A DNA stretch of 64,000 nt. Source: Cornus controversa. Its lineage: Eukaryota > Streptophyta > Magnoliopsida > Cornales > Cornaceae. A program made the position numbers and the translations under genes. Location of the stretch: contig CM048845.1 of the NCBI GenBank assembly GCA_026545225.1, positions 107,024,533 to 107,088,532 of the forward strand. Reading direction: 5' to 3'. The notes under the pieces are model-generated. The model saw only the letters and a list, made by a program, of their open reading frames with translations. It was not told the origin of the DNA and did not search any database. Positions 48,001 through 59,475 of the stretch are shown here, piece by piece (position 1 is the first letter of the stretch; the number at the start of each line of letters is the position of its first letter).

Positions 48001-51000
48001 GGAAGCATTGTGTAACAAAGAAAAAATCAAGAGGAGGAATCATATTTCTCAAAATTTCAAACATATAGCAATTATTGTGCAATTTTTTTTGAGGAATACC
48101 CTTTATTAATCTAAGGTTTCTGCAATAAATTGTTTCTCCTGGATGAATAGATTAGTCTCTTCCTGCCCAGGAGGAAAAAAAAAAGATTAGTCTCTTCCTC
48201 TCATTGGTGAGGTTTTGTGAAAACTTGTTGGCCTGAACTACTCTTTTCTAGTCAATAGTTGTAAGAATTTAAGAATTATATCTTATAAAAAAAATTACAA
48301 AAAAATGAATCTCTGGAAAAATATTACAAAGGATCTAACAATTCATAAAACAAAGCGAGCAATGAAATTTTATGGCAACAGAAAGATGTGCTCTAACCAA
48401 ATTTCTAAATGTTGGTATTTTATGCTTCATTAAAGAAGAACAATGTTATTTTATCAAAAACCCAAAAGACCTTAGGTATATATTAAGAGAGTGAAAAAAG
48501 GAGGTCAGAGAGCTTTTTAATCTGGACAAAACTTGGTTGAACTGTTTATGGACCTAATTCAGGCAAACCACAGTTTCTGCGCTTGGAGTTAAACTTTCAG
48601 CTTAAATTGTTGAAGTGAACCAGTTCCAGTGATCGACCAATGATTCAAGGTCAAGCCATCTTCACATCCCAACTAAATTCACAGGAGACAAATCACAAGG
48701 CATCTCCTCACAACCCCAAGAGTGTCAGTGTTAGATTTATTAGCCATGGTTCATGAGTTCCTAGAAGAAATGTAAGAAGGTAGTAATACAAGATGATAGA
48801 GCACACACCTATCTGTTGCCACATCTGAAGTAGATGTAATGTTCTTTGAGGCCCTACATAACAAACATATATAGGCTGTATGAGTTAGTAATCGAACTTC
48901 ATTTAGCCAAAAGTCCAACATTATACAGTTACTTGTCATTTTAACTCACGGAGCTTGTACAGGAGCTTCAGGCGCCGGAGTAGGATTAGAAATTGTAGGA
49001 TTAGAAATTGGTGCTGTTGTAGTAGATGAAGGCTGTTCAAACGTTTGCACAAGAAGTGTTTTCATTAGAAAGCACACGAAACGTTTACGTTAGAAAACAC
49101 AAGAAGTAAGGCAACTGTCTGTAAACAGAAAGCAAAATGCAAGATAAAAACCTGGGCGGATGAGACACTACTTGAGCCCAAAGTTTTACTCTGTAGATAT
49201 AACAAAAGAACAGAAAAATAATATAAGAAAAATAGAAAAAATATCAAGGTTCTATGCTGACAATGTGGAGATATAACTGAAAGAAAATTTAAAAAGAAAA
49301 TTCATGAAAGCAATACAGCATGTGTTACCAAAACTGTCAAATAGCACAACAATATTTTAAAGTTAAAAAAGCACACCAGAGCCATACTGCATTAAAAAAT
49401 TCCAAACGAGAAAAAGGTTACCTTGCTAAGCATGACAACAAGAAAACCATCTTCAGTGACCTTGTTTTCTGCCAGATTACTTTCATCTTTCAAAACCTTC
49501 CCATTGTGAATCAATAATTGCTGTCCACATGGATAATTGTCTTTTCCTTGCACATCTTCAATATTTTTCTTAACTGCCATAATCTAGGATCACATGAAAT
49601 TACATTTCAATTATCAGTGAATGAGCTTGAAATGCTCATACATATATTATACAACATCCAATTGTATTTCTTTCGAAAAACGTATGATCATCAGTGTTAT
49701 TAACCACTAGATAGATGTTATAATATATTTCTAGACATGAGCTCCCACCCAATCTACCACATCATATGTCAGCAACAAATTCAACCAAACATTACTACTA
49801 GTAGACCTCGACATGATCATCTTTCTTTAGCTAAGGTGTTTAACACTATAAAGACACGTGTCCTCTCCCCTGGTCAGCTCATGGAGGTGCACAATGTCGG
49901 TCCTCTATGAGAGGCCAACAAATAAGATGCCTTGGCCTTGGAATAATTTGTTAGGGGCATTTTCGAGGTGACCATGTGTATTTGATCTCCACACCTTGGC
50001 GCCTTACCAAACCACCACGTGGCACATGTGCCCTAAAGTATTGATGCCTACTTGAGTTGCCAATGTCTGACCTTAACTTTGCCCACCATCCTACTGGGCA
50101 CATAGGGTTTCATGGTTTGGTAACTGGAGCTGAGAATTACCTGAGGTGTGATCCCACCCTCATCACCTTAGGATCACACATTACTTGTTAACTGGTCTCA
50201 TAGAAGGAGAAAGAGATGCCACATGCCCCTCAACCAATGCCACATACGTCCTCCGACAAGGAAGCTCTAGCATCCCAACATGGTCTGCTTCATCAGGCTG
50301 GCACGTTTCATGTTGGCCTTGCTAAACGGTTTCAAAACACATTGACTCTTAAGTTATAGGTCACTTGCCTCATTTTGCTTTGATATCTCTCACTCATATT
50401 TTGCTCTTTCCTAGATTGTTTTCCAGCATCTTTCTCTCTCCCTCTTTCTCATGTGAAATAGTCACATCATGATGACGCAGCAAAAATATACCATCCTGGC
50501 TTCTGGACTTTTTCTTAACCAACTTTGTTTTCATGTGTTCGATATTTAAATATAGAAATGCATGTTACGTCCTAAATCCCCAATAAAGCCTAAGATGCTA
50601 ACTCTTTAGGGTTGTCCACGAGAATCCTTCTTCACCATACAAAAGCTATCTAGGGCGATTGGACCATGCTAATGAACTCAAGCTTTACAGGCCTTTGATC
50701 ATGGTGAACTTTCCATGCAAGTATATCATTGAAGGCACATTTTTGGACTGGGAGAAGACGATACTGTTGTAATTTCTTATTTTTAGATATTTCAAGTTTT
50801 AATAATACAATTTAAGTCTTGTACATGGTGGATAGGATTAATTTTAAAACGTCATCTTGTGCTAGCAAAAATCTAGAGCTCTTCAGCTCTTCAGGGAAAA
50901 CGAGATATGAACATCAAACGAGTATTGCAAAGAGATAATATTGGACAAAAATGTGAAAAGCTCTGAACTCTCTCTCTGTCTCTCTCTCTCTCTCCCCCTC

Positions 51001-52072
51001 TATCTCTCATGTGCACCTCCATACCCTATATATTCTCTCTGATCTCTTTTCCCTTTCTTCCTCTTTATATAACTAAAAGAACCACTTATTTTGTTTGCCT
51101 GCCTTGTGTTTAAAGAAATTCTTGCAAGAGTCAGGTTAAATCAATATATCAATATGTTATCATCTCTTTTCTCACCGCCTAGTCCCATTATTTCTTTTTA
51201 GCTAACCTCTTGTATTTGGACTACTCATAGTAGTGGCAGTGACACTAGTAATAATAGTGAAAACCACCAAATATACATATTGAGTTTGCATTAGATTTAC
51301 TCAACAAAAAAAAAAAAAAAAGAAACTTATGCAAGTTAAAATTTTAGATCATTTTGAAACTCATTGACATAGACTTCAAAACGGATTCAAAACTATCATT
51401 TTTCATAGTTCTATCAAACAGTTTGCTTTGCTGAGAATGGTTTTTAAGGTCTTATTGACACCAGATTAGACTCTCCAATTTCATTTTTAAAACATAACGT
51501 ACTGAATTACGTCCCCCAAAATCAGCAACAATTAAGTAGTTTCTTATAAGATTAAACAAACTACATATCCCAGAAACATGGACCCAAAATTGTCCCTTTT
51601 TACCAAAACTAATTAAGTGGTTTCTTAAAAGCTTAAACATACTATATATCCCAGAAGCATGGACCAAGTATTGCCCCTTTTTTACCAAAACTATTGCCGC
51701 AATTAACCCATTAATTCAAAAACTCTCCAATATACATCAATCCGTGTAAATTCCTGTATGAATCAGATTTCAAGCCCCGGAAACCAAAAATAATAATAAC
51801 AATAGTAAAATTGGTATCTAATATTTTGAGTTGTTAATGTTTCCGACAAAATTAAGAAAATAAAAAAGAACACTTAATCTAAAAACAATGGTTCATTAAC
51901 CTTGCTGAAGTGTATGATCATTTGACAATAAGAAACTGAGACTGCAATGCGTTTCTGTCTGTGTGTGTGTCTGTGTGTGTGTGAGACAGATAGGAGGGGG
52001 ACTTACGGTGTCGGAGGGCTGAACCCTAATTTCAAAATGGCTGCCTTTCAAAGTCTTTACAGTAAGCTTCAT
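45075..52072 (-). CDS. RAD23: Ubiquitin receptor RAD23, twelve exons, 374 aa
   Basis: Shuttle factor that binds ubiquitinated proteins and the proteasome, and an XPC/RAD4 partner in nucleotide excision repair. Exons on the minus strand: 52072-52007, 49583-49422, 49190-49152, 49032-48950, 48853-48809, 47600-47423, 47353-47222, 47135-47070, 46709-46662, 46560-46451, 45363-45285, 45191-45075. All junctions are GT-AG and the total is 1125 nt, an exact frame. Residues 1-76 are the ubiquitin-like domain ([28 protein letters not shown]). A Ser/Thr/Pro linker follows ([17 protein letters not shown]). UBA1 is at about 147-189 ([20 protein letters not shown]), the XPC-binding region at about 246-303 ([18 protein letters not shown]) and UBA2 at about 326-370 ([13 protein letters not shown]), ending GDYED. 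Domain order and length are those of plant RAD23 paralogues; which paralogue cannot be decided here. Confidence 0.96.
45364..46450 (-). other. RAD23 intron 10 with a hAT-like MITE
   Basis: A 1.1-kb intron. It contains a MITE at 46182-46409 and a GACAC-type degenerate repeat at about 45470-45840. No coding sequence. Confidence 0.7.
46182..46409. mobile_element. hAT-like MITE in RAD23 intron (GGCCTGTTTGGTACAG)
   Basis: The left end GGCCTGTTTGGTACAG and right end CTGAACCAAACAAACCCC form imperfect inverted repeats of about 16 bp. The interior is made of inverted GAAAACAG/CTGTTTTC blocks. The target duplication is unclear. Confidence 0.7.
46855..46942 (-). repeat. tRNA-derived SINE head in RAD23 intron 8
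   Basis: On the minus strand GTTCGCCATTAGTCCAGTTGG has an A box (TAGTCCAGTTGG) fitting the consensus exactly, and GAGGGTTCGAGCACC has a B box about 37 nt downstream. A GT microsatellite follows. The acceptor stem is not complementary, so it is a SINE or tRNA relic, not a tRNA gene. Confidence 0.7.
47601..48808 (-). other. RAD23 intron 5
   Basis: A 1.2-kb AT-rich intron with no element or coding sequence that I can identify. Confidence 0.6.
49584..52006 (-). other. RAD23 intron 1
   Basis: A 2.4-kb intron. The block 49740-50480 is noticeably less AT-rich than its surroundings and resembles transposon sequence, but no termini were found. A CT run lies at 50972-50992, and a direct repeat of about 60 bp (AATTAAGTAGTTTCTTATAAG / AATTAAGTGGTTTCTTAAAAG) at 51530-51680. 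Confidence 0.55.
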
Positions 52073-52290
52073 CTCGGTGAATTAGTAGGTTTTTGGATCG
52101 AATGTAGAGAGAGAAAGTGTTTCAATCCAAAAGGGTATATACGAAAACCCTAAAACAAACGCCTTCACAGATCGAGAATTGCAGAGAGAGAGAGAGAATC
52201 AAATGAGAGTGTGCTTGCAGGTTATGAGGAAACTAACGGATGTTCCATTTCCTTATATAGTGCATCACGTGTGATGCACGTGACTTTCCA
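52073..52290 (-). promoter_or_regulatory. RAD23 promoter and leader, with TATA box and two G-boxes
   Basis: On the minus strand a TATA box (CACTATATAAGG) lies at about 52253-52264, 180 bp upstream of the start codon. Two CACGTG G-boxes lie just upstream at 52266-52271 and 52277-52282. The predicted leader is about 150 nt with a GA/CT-rich stretch (52180-52198). G-boxes are binding sites for bZIP and bHLH factors. Confidence 0.65.
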
Positions 52291-53343
52291 ATTTAGTATT
52301 TGATTTTCTTTTTTCTTTTCGGGGTGGTTAGTAGTAACTAGTATCTATTCTACTTAAAATATGGGAAAGATTTAAAGGATTTTCCTTTTTCTTGTCTTTA
52401 CATTTTTTGAGGAAAAAATAAATAATATTCACATTTCAAAATGTACTATTCACTCTGTTTTGTTTGTTTTTTATTTTTATTTTAAGAAAAGACATAACTC
52501 CTTAAAAGCATTCAACATTCCATAATTGGGCATCAATCCCCGAGTGAGTGTAAAAAAAACATTCCATAGTTATTCTAAAAAAATCTTTATGCACAAATGT
52601 GTCATTTTCTTCTTTTTAAAAGCCAACATCACTCCCAGTAGACACTTAAATTCTTTTACTGAAATTCAAGTTTCACTCAATAAAAAATTTCTTAGGCACT
52701 CAAATATATCAAAAACAGACCTATTTTATTTGGCATAAGATTTTTTTTATGTTAATAAAAAAATAAAAAAAACCACCACCCTCTCTCTTTTCTATTTCTC
52801 TTATACAGCCTCTATCCACTCTCAGGTCTTGGTCCTCCTTTTCAATTTCATTGTGTCACTCAAATATTTTCGTACGCTTTGTTCTTTTTCGTGTCAAGTA
52901 AACTAGTATAATCATGATGTTTCTCAAATTTTTGATGGACTCTATCTGATTAAGCATGATGTGGGCTTTGGTAGTAACTATCCGCAAGATTTCTTATTGG
53001 ACTTGATCTCATATTAAGTGTCAAGTCAGCCCGCCATGTGTCATCAGTTGGTGGGTCAACCCAACCTGACTTGACGGGTCTATACTTCCCTTTAAAAATA
53101 TATATATTTTTATACATATGTTTCAATTATGTTGCTTGAATATATGATTAAATTTGAAAAATTGTGATTAATTGTTTATTTGAGATAATAACTCATGTTT
53201 GGGAGGAGAGATGAAGTAAGCTTACATTGTTTAGTAAATAGAGAGGAAGAGCAGGGTGGGAGGAGGAATTAAGCATAAGGAAGAGGAACACCATGTAAAA
53301 AATAAAGGGCATTCCCAACCACCCTTCTTTTTATTAATAGACT
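52291..53343. other. AT-rich intergenic region upstream of RAD23
   Basis: No gene or clear element seen in this stretch. Confidence 0.5.
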
Positions 53344-54120
53344 AAACATTTTGCAATATTGACTCTGACAGAGATTTGATTAACATAATTCTAACATTCC
53401 CTAACCTTTAGAACCATTAGAAGTTAATTAGTTTATGTCAAAACTATCCTTCATGTTTAAAAGTACTATTATAGCATTAATTAGTTGAACCTTTATACCA
53501 CGCAACAACAAAAAATGATAAATTGCATCCTTATTCCCTGAACTGGCTTTTTTTTATATAAAAAAAATGACTAATTAATATATGAAAGTTTGTTTGGTCA
53601 CTATTTTAAAATTTTGAGCAATTGATATATAGAAACTTGTTTGGTAACTGTCTTAAACCATTTTGTAATGAACTTTCAAATTATTATTATTTTTTTATAG
53701 AAGAAAACATTATTTTATTCGTATCAAAATGGCAAAAATTAGTTTTTATTTTATTTTATTCAATGGAAGCGTTATGTTATCCTTAATAAAGTACTCATTC
53801 ACAAAATAGTTGGAGACAGTGACCAAACAAGCTTCTATATATCAATTGGTTAAAATTTTAAACAGTAACCAAACAATCTTTTATATATCAATTGGTTAAT
53901 TTGTTTTTTTTTTATAAAAAAACTAGTTCAATTTATCTTCCTTTTTTTTTGGTTGCGGGGGTATAGAAGTCTAACTAATTAATGTTATAATTGTACTTTC
54001 AAACATGAAAGGTAGTTTTGGCATAAATTAGTTGACTTCTAAAGCTCTAATGACCAGGGGGTGTTAGGGTTATATTAATCAAACCTCAAGGGGTGTCATA
54101 GACAATATTGCAAAAAGTTT
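53344..54120. mobile_element. Foldback element of about 777 bp
   Basis: The left end AAACATTTTGCAATATTGAC and the right end are inverted copies (right end read in reverse: AAACTTTTTGCAATATTGTC). The similarity continues inward through GATTTGATTAACATAA, AAAACTATCCTTCATGTTT and ATATATCAATTGGTT blocks, so the whole element can fold on itself. No target duplication was seen. Confidence 0.72.
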
Positions 54121-54889
54121 AATTTATAAGTAATAAAAAAAAACATGAGGGCGTGTCAGATCATTTTATCTAAAAATATAAAAAAAAAACAGGTTTTCTT
54201 TTATGAGGTATATTAATAAAATAATAGATTTTCAAACAGAGTTCGGAGTCTCCCAAATACATTGTGAGAGATAAACATGTCCTGACCCAAAAAGAAGAAA
54301 AAAACAAAAGATAGGATGACATCTTCCTTTTTCTAAAAATGTCCCATTTATCTCTCCTATGACATCCATTTTTCAGTCCTTCCTATCAAACAAAGCAAAC
54401 GCTCTAATTTTTTTTATTCGAACTATAGACCTTATCTTTTAATTTGTTAATCACGAATTAAATTTTTATACTTTTCAAATTGTATACTTCTATCTTTTTT
54501 TCCCTCTTAGAATTGAAGGATGAGAAGTAGATGACATAAAGACTTCGAGAAGACAATAAATCTATATTACAAATTAGTTTGGTATAATAAGACAAAAAGT
54601 CAATTTCACAGTTAAAAGTGATAAATAACACTATGTAAGTGTCATGATTATATTTGCGCACAAGTGTCATAGGCACAGACAACATACTAGTTTCATTATG
54701 TTTCTTAAATATAATTTTACTTTTGTTGTATTTGGGAGTCCTAAAGCAACGCCTTGGATTTAGAATTGGCTGCCGATTGAGTGCTCCCAAACATAGCAAA
54801 TTTTGTATCCAACTTTTAGGAGTTATTTTTATAAGAAAACATAACAAACAAATTAACTTTTATATATGTATTATCAAATAAAAAAAAAA
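54121..54889. other. Unassigned AT-rich intergenic sequence
   Basis: The longest frame here (54847-54458, minus, 129 codons) is lysine- and isoleucine-rich with no recognisable family and is probably chance. Confidence 0.5.
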
Positions 54890-55809
54890 GGCAAAAGTGC
54901 AAAAAAAAACCTTCTTGAAGTTCCTTCCATGTGCAAAACACCTCATAAACTATTTTTTTTGGGAGTAAATCAGTCTCTCATCTTACAAAAGTGAACAACT
55001 TGACCCTAACAAAATTATAATGACATATATACCCTTGATTATGACCATTATGTCATTCTCTCTATAAATATAGTGTTTTCTAAAAATTCAAAAAATAACA
55101 AATAGTTTAGAAACATAAAAATAAAAGGCTAATAGAACTTTATTTAAGATTTTTTAAAAATAAAAATATAATTAACATATATACTAGTATAGTCAATAGT
55201 GTTTTCTAAATAAAAATTTTAAAAATAAAACAGAGTTTGATTAAATTATAATTGAAAATGTTTTTTTCCAAACACTACTGAAATAATAATAAATAATTAG
55301 AAACATAAAAAAGTAAAAGGCTAATAGAATTATATATTTTTTTTAAATTTTTATTTAGAAAACACTATACTCATAGAAAAAAGAGGTCTGCACAAATGTC
55401 CCACTTGAGCGGGGTTTGAGAGAGGTTGATATCAGTAAGTCTTACCCTCATTTTTGGAGAGTCTGCTCCCAAGTTTTAAACCTACGAGATATCGCTTTGG
55501 ACGAAGTCACTTTTATTTTTTACAAAAACTTGAACAAAGTTATATTAGTCTTTTATATTATTTTATGTTTCTAATTTATTATTTGGAAATTTTATCTAAT
55601 CTTTTTTTGAATCTTTAGAAAACACTATTTATAGAGAGAAGAATATAATGACCATAGTAAATGATATACATGTCATTATAGTTTTGTTAAAGAGTTAAGT
55701 TGCTCACTTTTGTAAGATGATGGGCCGAGTTGTTTTAAAATATACTTTAGGAGTATTTTTGCTCATTGAAGAAACTTCAGGAGAGTTTTTTTTTTTTCGC
55801 ATTTTTGCC
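54890..55809. mobile_element. Foldback element with GGCAAAA(G/A)TGC termini
   Basis: The left end GGCAAAAGTGCAAAAAAAAA and the right end (reverse GGCAAAAATGCGAAAAAAAA) are inverted repeats. Inner blocks such as CATCTTACAAAAGTGA, ATAATGACATATATAC and TATAAATAGTGTTTTC recur inverted on the other side. No clear duplication. The layout is similar to 58473-59142. Confidence 0.72.
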
Positions 55810-57707
55810 CAGAAAAAGAAAAAAAAACTAACTTCTATGTATCTAAGTTTAACTTTTATTGATTGAAAAAAAAAAAAGGTGCATAAGAGAACTCTGAATG
55901 ATTGAAAAATAAAGATGCATAACAGAACTCTAAACATGCTCGGAGGCTGCACAGAAGACAAACATCTCACCAGCCACCACAAACCTCTGAACATGTGTTA
56001 TGTTGTACACAACACCGTGATGTACCATATACAACAACTTATTTCAAGCAAATATATATATATATATATAACACAATATTTCGAGACTATTGAAGTTGCA
56101 ACATGATTATAAATTGAGATTGTAACACTATTATTTCAATGCTACGTTACTATTTCGAAGATGTAACATAACTAAATCGACATTGTAACACATACATCAC
56201 CATTATTTTATGAGAAATGCTAAACGTCACAATTTTATTTCACGAATTTTAACTCGAATTTCGAGTTAAAATTCGTGATATTTATTCGAGACGTGTAGCA
56301 TTGCTCTTATTTTATTCCTCCATTAATTAATGTGTTGTACCTCCAAATAATTATGTTGCAAACTCGAAACAAAGTGTTGCATGCGTATACAACAATCTTC
56401 ATATCAAGCTCAAATGCCTTGTGCCAATTAAATTGTCTGTAGGGATTTTAACTTATCCAAACTTGAATTAATGAACTCAAATAGAACTTGAATTTACGAT
56501 TGAAACTCTAATGATGATACAGAAGCACTAACGTTAAGTTTTTAATATTATCTTTTAGAATGAAATTATAAAGTTGAAGTTAAAATTATCTTCCATTCAA
56601 CTTTAAAATCAAGTCTATCCAGTCAAAAAGTTAGTTCATTTAAAATAAGAAAAAAACATATTAGCTAACTAATTATTTTTTTCAAAAATACTAAAAGGTC
56701 AAAAAAACACCAATAATTCAGATTTAATAGAATTATCAACCAGTTCATAAATATTAACCTCTCACTAAATTTGTATTATCCAAAAAAAAAAAAACTTAGT
56801 TAATCTAAGTCACACAGAGTGAAAGCAAGTGCGGGAGCACAAAAACATTAAATTTATGTCATAAAAATAGTGAGAACGTGCTCGAAACACGAAAGAAACA
56901 ATTATTTAGAAGAATTATATGAGTTAGATTGCAATTTTATGTTAGTGGGTAAACAAATCACGTAAATTTTGTGTTTGCTTGGTTAATGGGTAGGCAAATC
57001 ACGTAAATTTTGTGTTTTTGCTTTCTTTTTTATTTATTTATTTTATTTTATTTTTGTTATAAAATGTCAATTCACCCTCTCTGTGTAATACATGCGTGCA
57101 ATGGCGAAAAAACAAAAAACTTCCTACTTCAACTGAGATAAAATTAAGGTATTATAAACTTATTATGGTTAGGGACTTGTAGTCTTTGTATTCGGTTTTC
57201 TCAATATATGGAGGGTAGAATGGGAGAGATAAATGGAGAAAAGATAGTGATGGTGCTGTTTTGATAGCTTGCTTCTTTGTGGTATTGAGTTGTTTTCAAG
57301 GTTTGGGAACAATCCATTTAAATTGAGAAAACCCAATACAAGACCACAAGTCTCCAACCATAGCCCGACCCGAAATCAGGTACATTAATGTTTCATCTCT
57401 CTATTTGTGATTTATGAAATACTATCCACTTCTATTTTATATTCGAATACTGTTTTATTTTGGCCAAGGATCCGCTCTACTGTTAGCATAGCATGAAAAT
57501 GAATTAAATTCTAATCGTCTTGTTTATTCTTAAGAGGTTTTAGGGCTTGGTCAAATAAGAATAGGTTTTAGGACTTGGTCAAATAACGGAAAAAGGGTTG
57601 ACCATATTCGAAGAGCCTTCTATGTGAAACGAGCTCTCTTGTATTCAATACTTTTCTCAAGCTAGAATTGTTTACTTGCTCATTTTTATAATAATAAGCT
57701 AACGCCG
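55810..57707. other. Intergenic AT-rich region
   Basis: Contains the 95-bp MITE at 56212-56306 and a TA run at 56052-56069. A duplicated GGTAAACAAATCACGTAAATTTTGTG segment lies at about 56948-57016. No gene is seen. Confidence 0.55.
56203..56315. mobile_element. 95-bp hairpin MITE with perfect 9-bp duplication
   Basis: The element spans 56212-56306. Ends GAGAAATGCTAAACGTC and GACGTGTAGCATTGCTC are imperfect inverted repeats. The centre is a perfect 18-bp-arm palindrome (CACGAATTTTAACTCGAA, one base, then its complement). The 9-bp direct repeat TTATTTTAT flanks both sides at 56203-56211 and 56307-56315, a Mutator-like duplication length. Confidence 0.88.
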
Positions 57708-58124
57708 TGTTTGAATTGACTTTTGAAAAATGATTTTTGACTTTTTAAATTCAAAAACTGTTTTGGAGAGTGTTTGAATTGGTAAGATGAGTTTCGGAGT
57801 TAAAAAAAAGTGTTCAAAGAAAGGTGGTAAGTATCAACTTCCCATTTAATATCTGCTTCTTTTTTTTTTCTGCGTAAAAGTCAAAGTAAAAATTCTCTCA
57901 AATAGGACCTAAGGCCCTGTTTGGCAGAGCTTTTACTTCGGCTTTTACGCAGAAGAAAAAGAGAAGCAGAAGCTAAATCAGGAAGCTGGTACCCCCAGCT
58001 TCCTTTAAACGCTCTTTTTGAACTCCGAAACTCTTCCGCCTTACCAATCCAAACACTCTCCAAAACGGCTTTTGAACTTGAAAAGCCGAAAGTCGCTTTT
58101 CAAAAGCCAATCCAAATAGGGCAT
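57708..58124. mobile_element. Head-to-head foldback of about 417 bp
   Basis: The left half from GCCGTGTTTGAATTGACTTT to the centre near 57912 is an inverted copy of the right half ending AAAAGCCAATCCAAATAGGGC. Blocks GTTTTGGAGAGTGTTTGAATT and TTCTGCGTAAAAG recur inverted. The arms are about 75 percent similar by eye. ORFs spanning it are shadows. Confidence 0.75.
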
Positions 58125-58462
58125 AAGTCAAGAACAATAATCGAACCGGAAGAGTTTACCAAAAGAGCCTATCTAAGTTTGTACTAGTCATCATCGATTT
58201 ACTCGCTTATTGAAAATCTCAATTTTTTTTTTAATGTACAATGATTTTATTTTACATATAAGAGTAATAATACAAGCATCTAAATAAAGGGGTGAATTCA
58301 TCGGATAAAATAAGTAGGACCCACTTGTTGCATCTAATGATGAATGAAAAGGCTTCGCCTCTTTAAACGAAGGTTAGTTTACTTAAGTAAGAGATATTTA
58401 TGAACTAAAGTATGTATTTAATTAGTTTGTTTTGGAAATTGTAAAACACATATTATCTATAA

Positions 58463-59152
58463 TTATATACATGGCCAAAGTGCAATAAATCCCCCTCTAG
58501 TCTTAAAATGGTGCACAATATACTCTTCTCTTTTTTTTGGGTGCATTAAACACCTTCCAACTTATAATTTGGTACAGTTTGCCCCTATTTGGCACTATTT
58601 GAGTTAAGAATTGATGTTACATGACAGAAATACTCTCATAGATAAAAAAATATAAATAAAAATTAAAAAGAAAAAGAAAAAGAAAAAGAGTGATTAATAT
58701 ATAAAAAAATACAAAAAAAAAAATACCAAAAAAAGAAAATAAAATATAACTTTAATTTGTCAAAAAAATTTACCAAAAAAACAACTTTAATTCCCCAATT
58801 TTTTTCTTGGTAATTTTTTTTTCTGTAAATTAAATTATTATTATTTTTGATATTTTTTGATAATTTGTTTTGGTATTTCGGCAAATTAAAGTTGTTATTT
58901 TTTTTGATAGTTTTTTGGGTAAATTAATCACTTTTTTTCTTTTTCTTTTTAATTTTAATTTCTATTTTTTTATCTATGAGGGTATTTATGTCATTTTACA
59001 ACAATTCTTAACTCAAATAGTGCCAAATAGAGGCAAATTGCACCAAATTATAAGTGAGAAAGTGTTTAATGCATCTAAAAAAATGAGAGAGGGGTATTGT
59101 GTACCATTTTAAAATTAGAGGGGGGTTTATTGCACTTTGACCTTATATACAT
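58463..59152. mobile_element. 670-bp foldback with perfect 10-bp target duplication
   Basis: The element spans 58473-59142. Ends are GGCCAAAGTGCAATAAATCC and the reverse complement of GGTCAAAGTGCAATAAACCC. Long inverted arms continue inward (CATTAAACACCTTCC, TTTGGCACTATTTGAGTTAAG). The 10-bp direct repeat TTATATACAT flanks the element exactly at 58463-58472 and 59143-59152. No coding capacity. Confidence 0.88.
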
Positions 59153-59475
59153 ACTATAATACATAAGTATCATTTTTATACCAAAGTAAGAGATCAATTT
59201 TTTATTAGAGCATGCATTTAAATAACTAATTTAATCAGATGTTTAAGAACTTGTTCTCTTCATGACTTAAAAAAAAAGGGAAAATAAATTCTTTGCAAAA
59301 TATATGATTGGTCCAATCTCAACTTTGGCAAACATTGCAATTTATGCATTCAAGCTTATCTCCATCAAATATTTTGTTCTGTAGATGTATGGCTAAATCA
59401 TGGCTAAAATCCTTGTCTCATTTATTAATTAAACTGACAAATAAAATAACAGGAATATTCAAATACTTTTTTTTG

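Noticed and set aside
49740-50480. Solo LTR in RAD23 intron 1
   Set aside because: The base composition differs from the surroundings, but no TG...CA ends or target duplication could be identified.
54458-54847. 129-codon minus-strand ORF
   Set aside because: Lys/Ile/Ser-rich with AT-driven composition and no recognisable homology.
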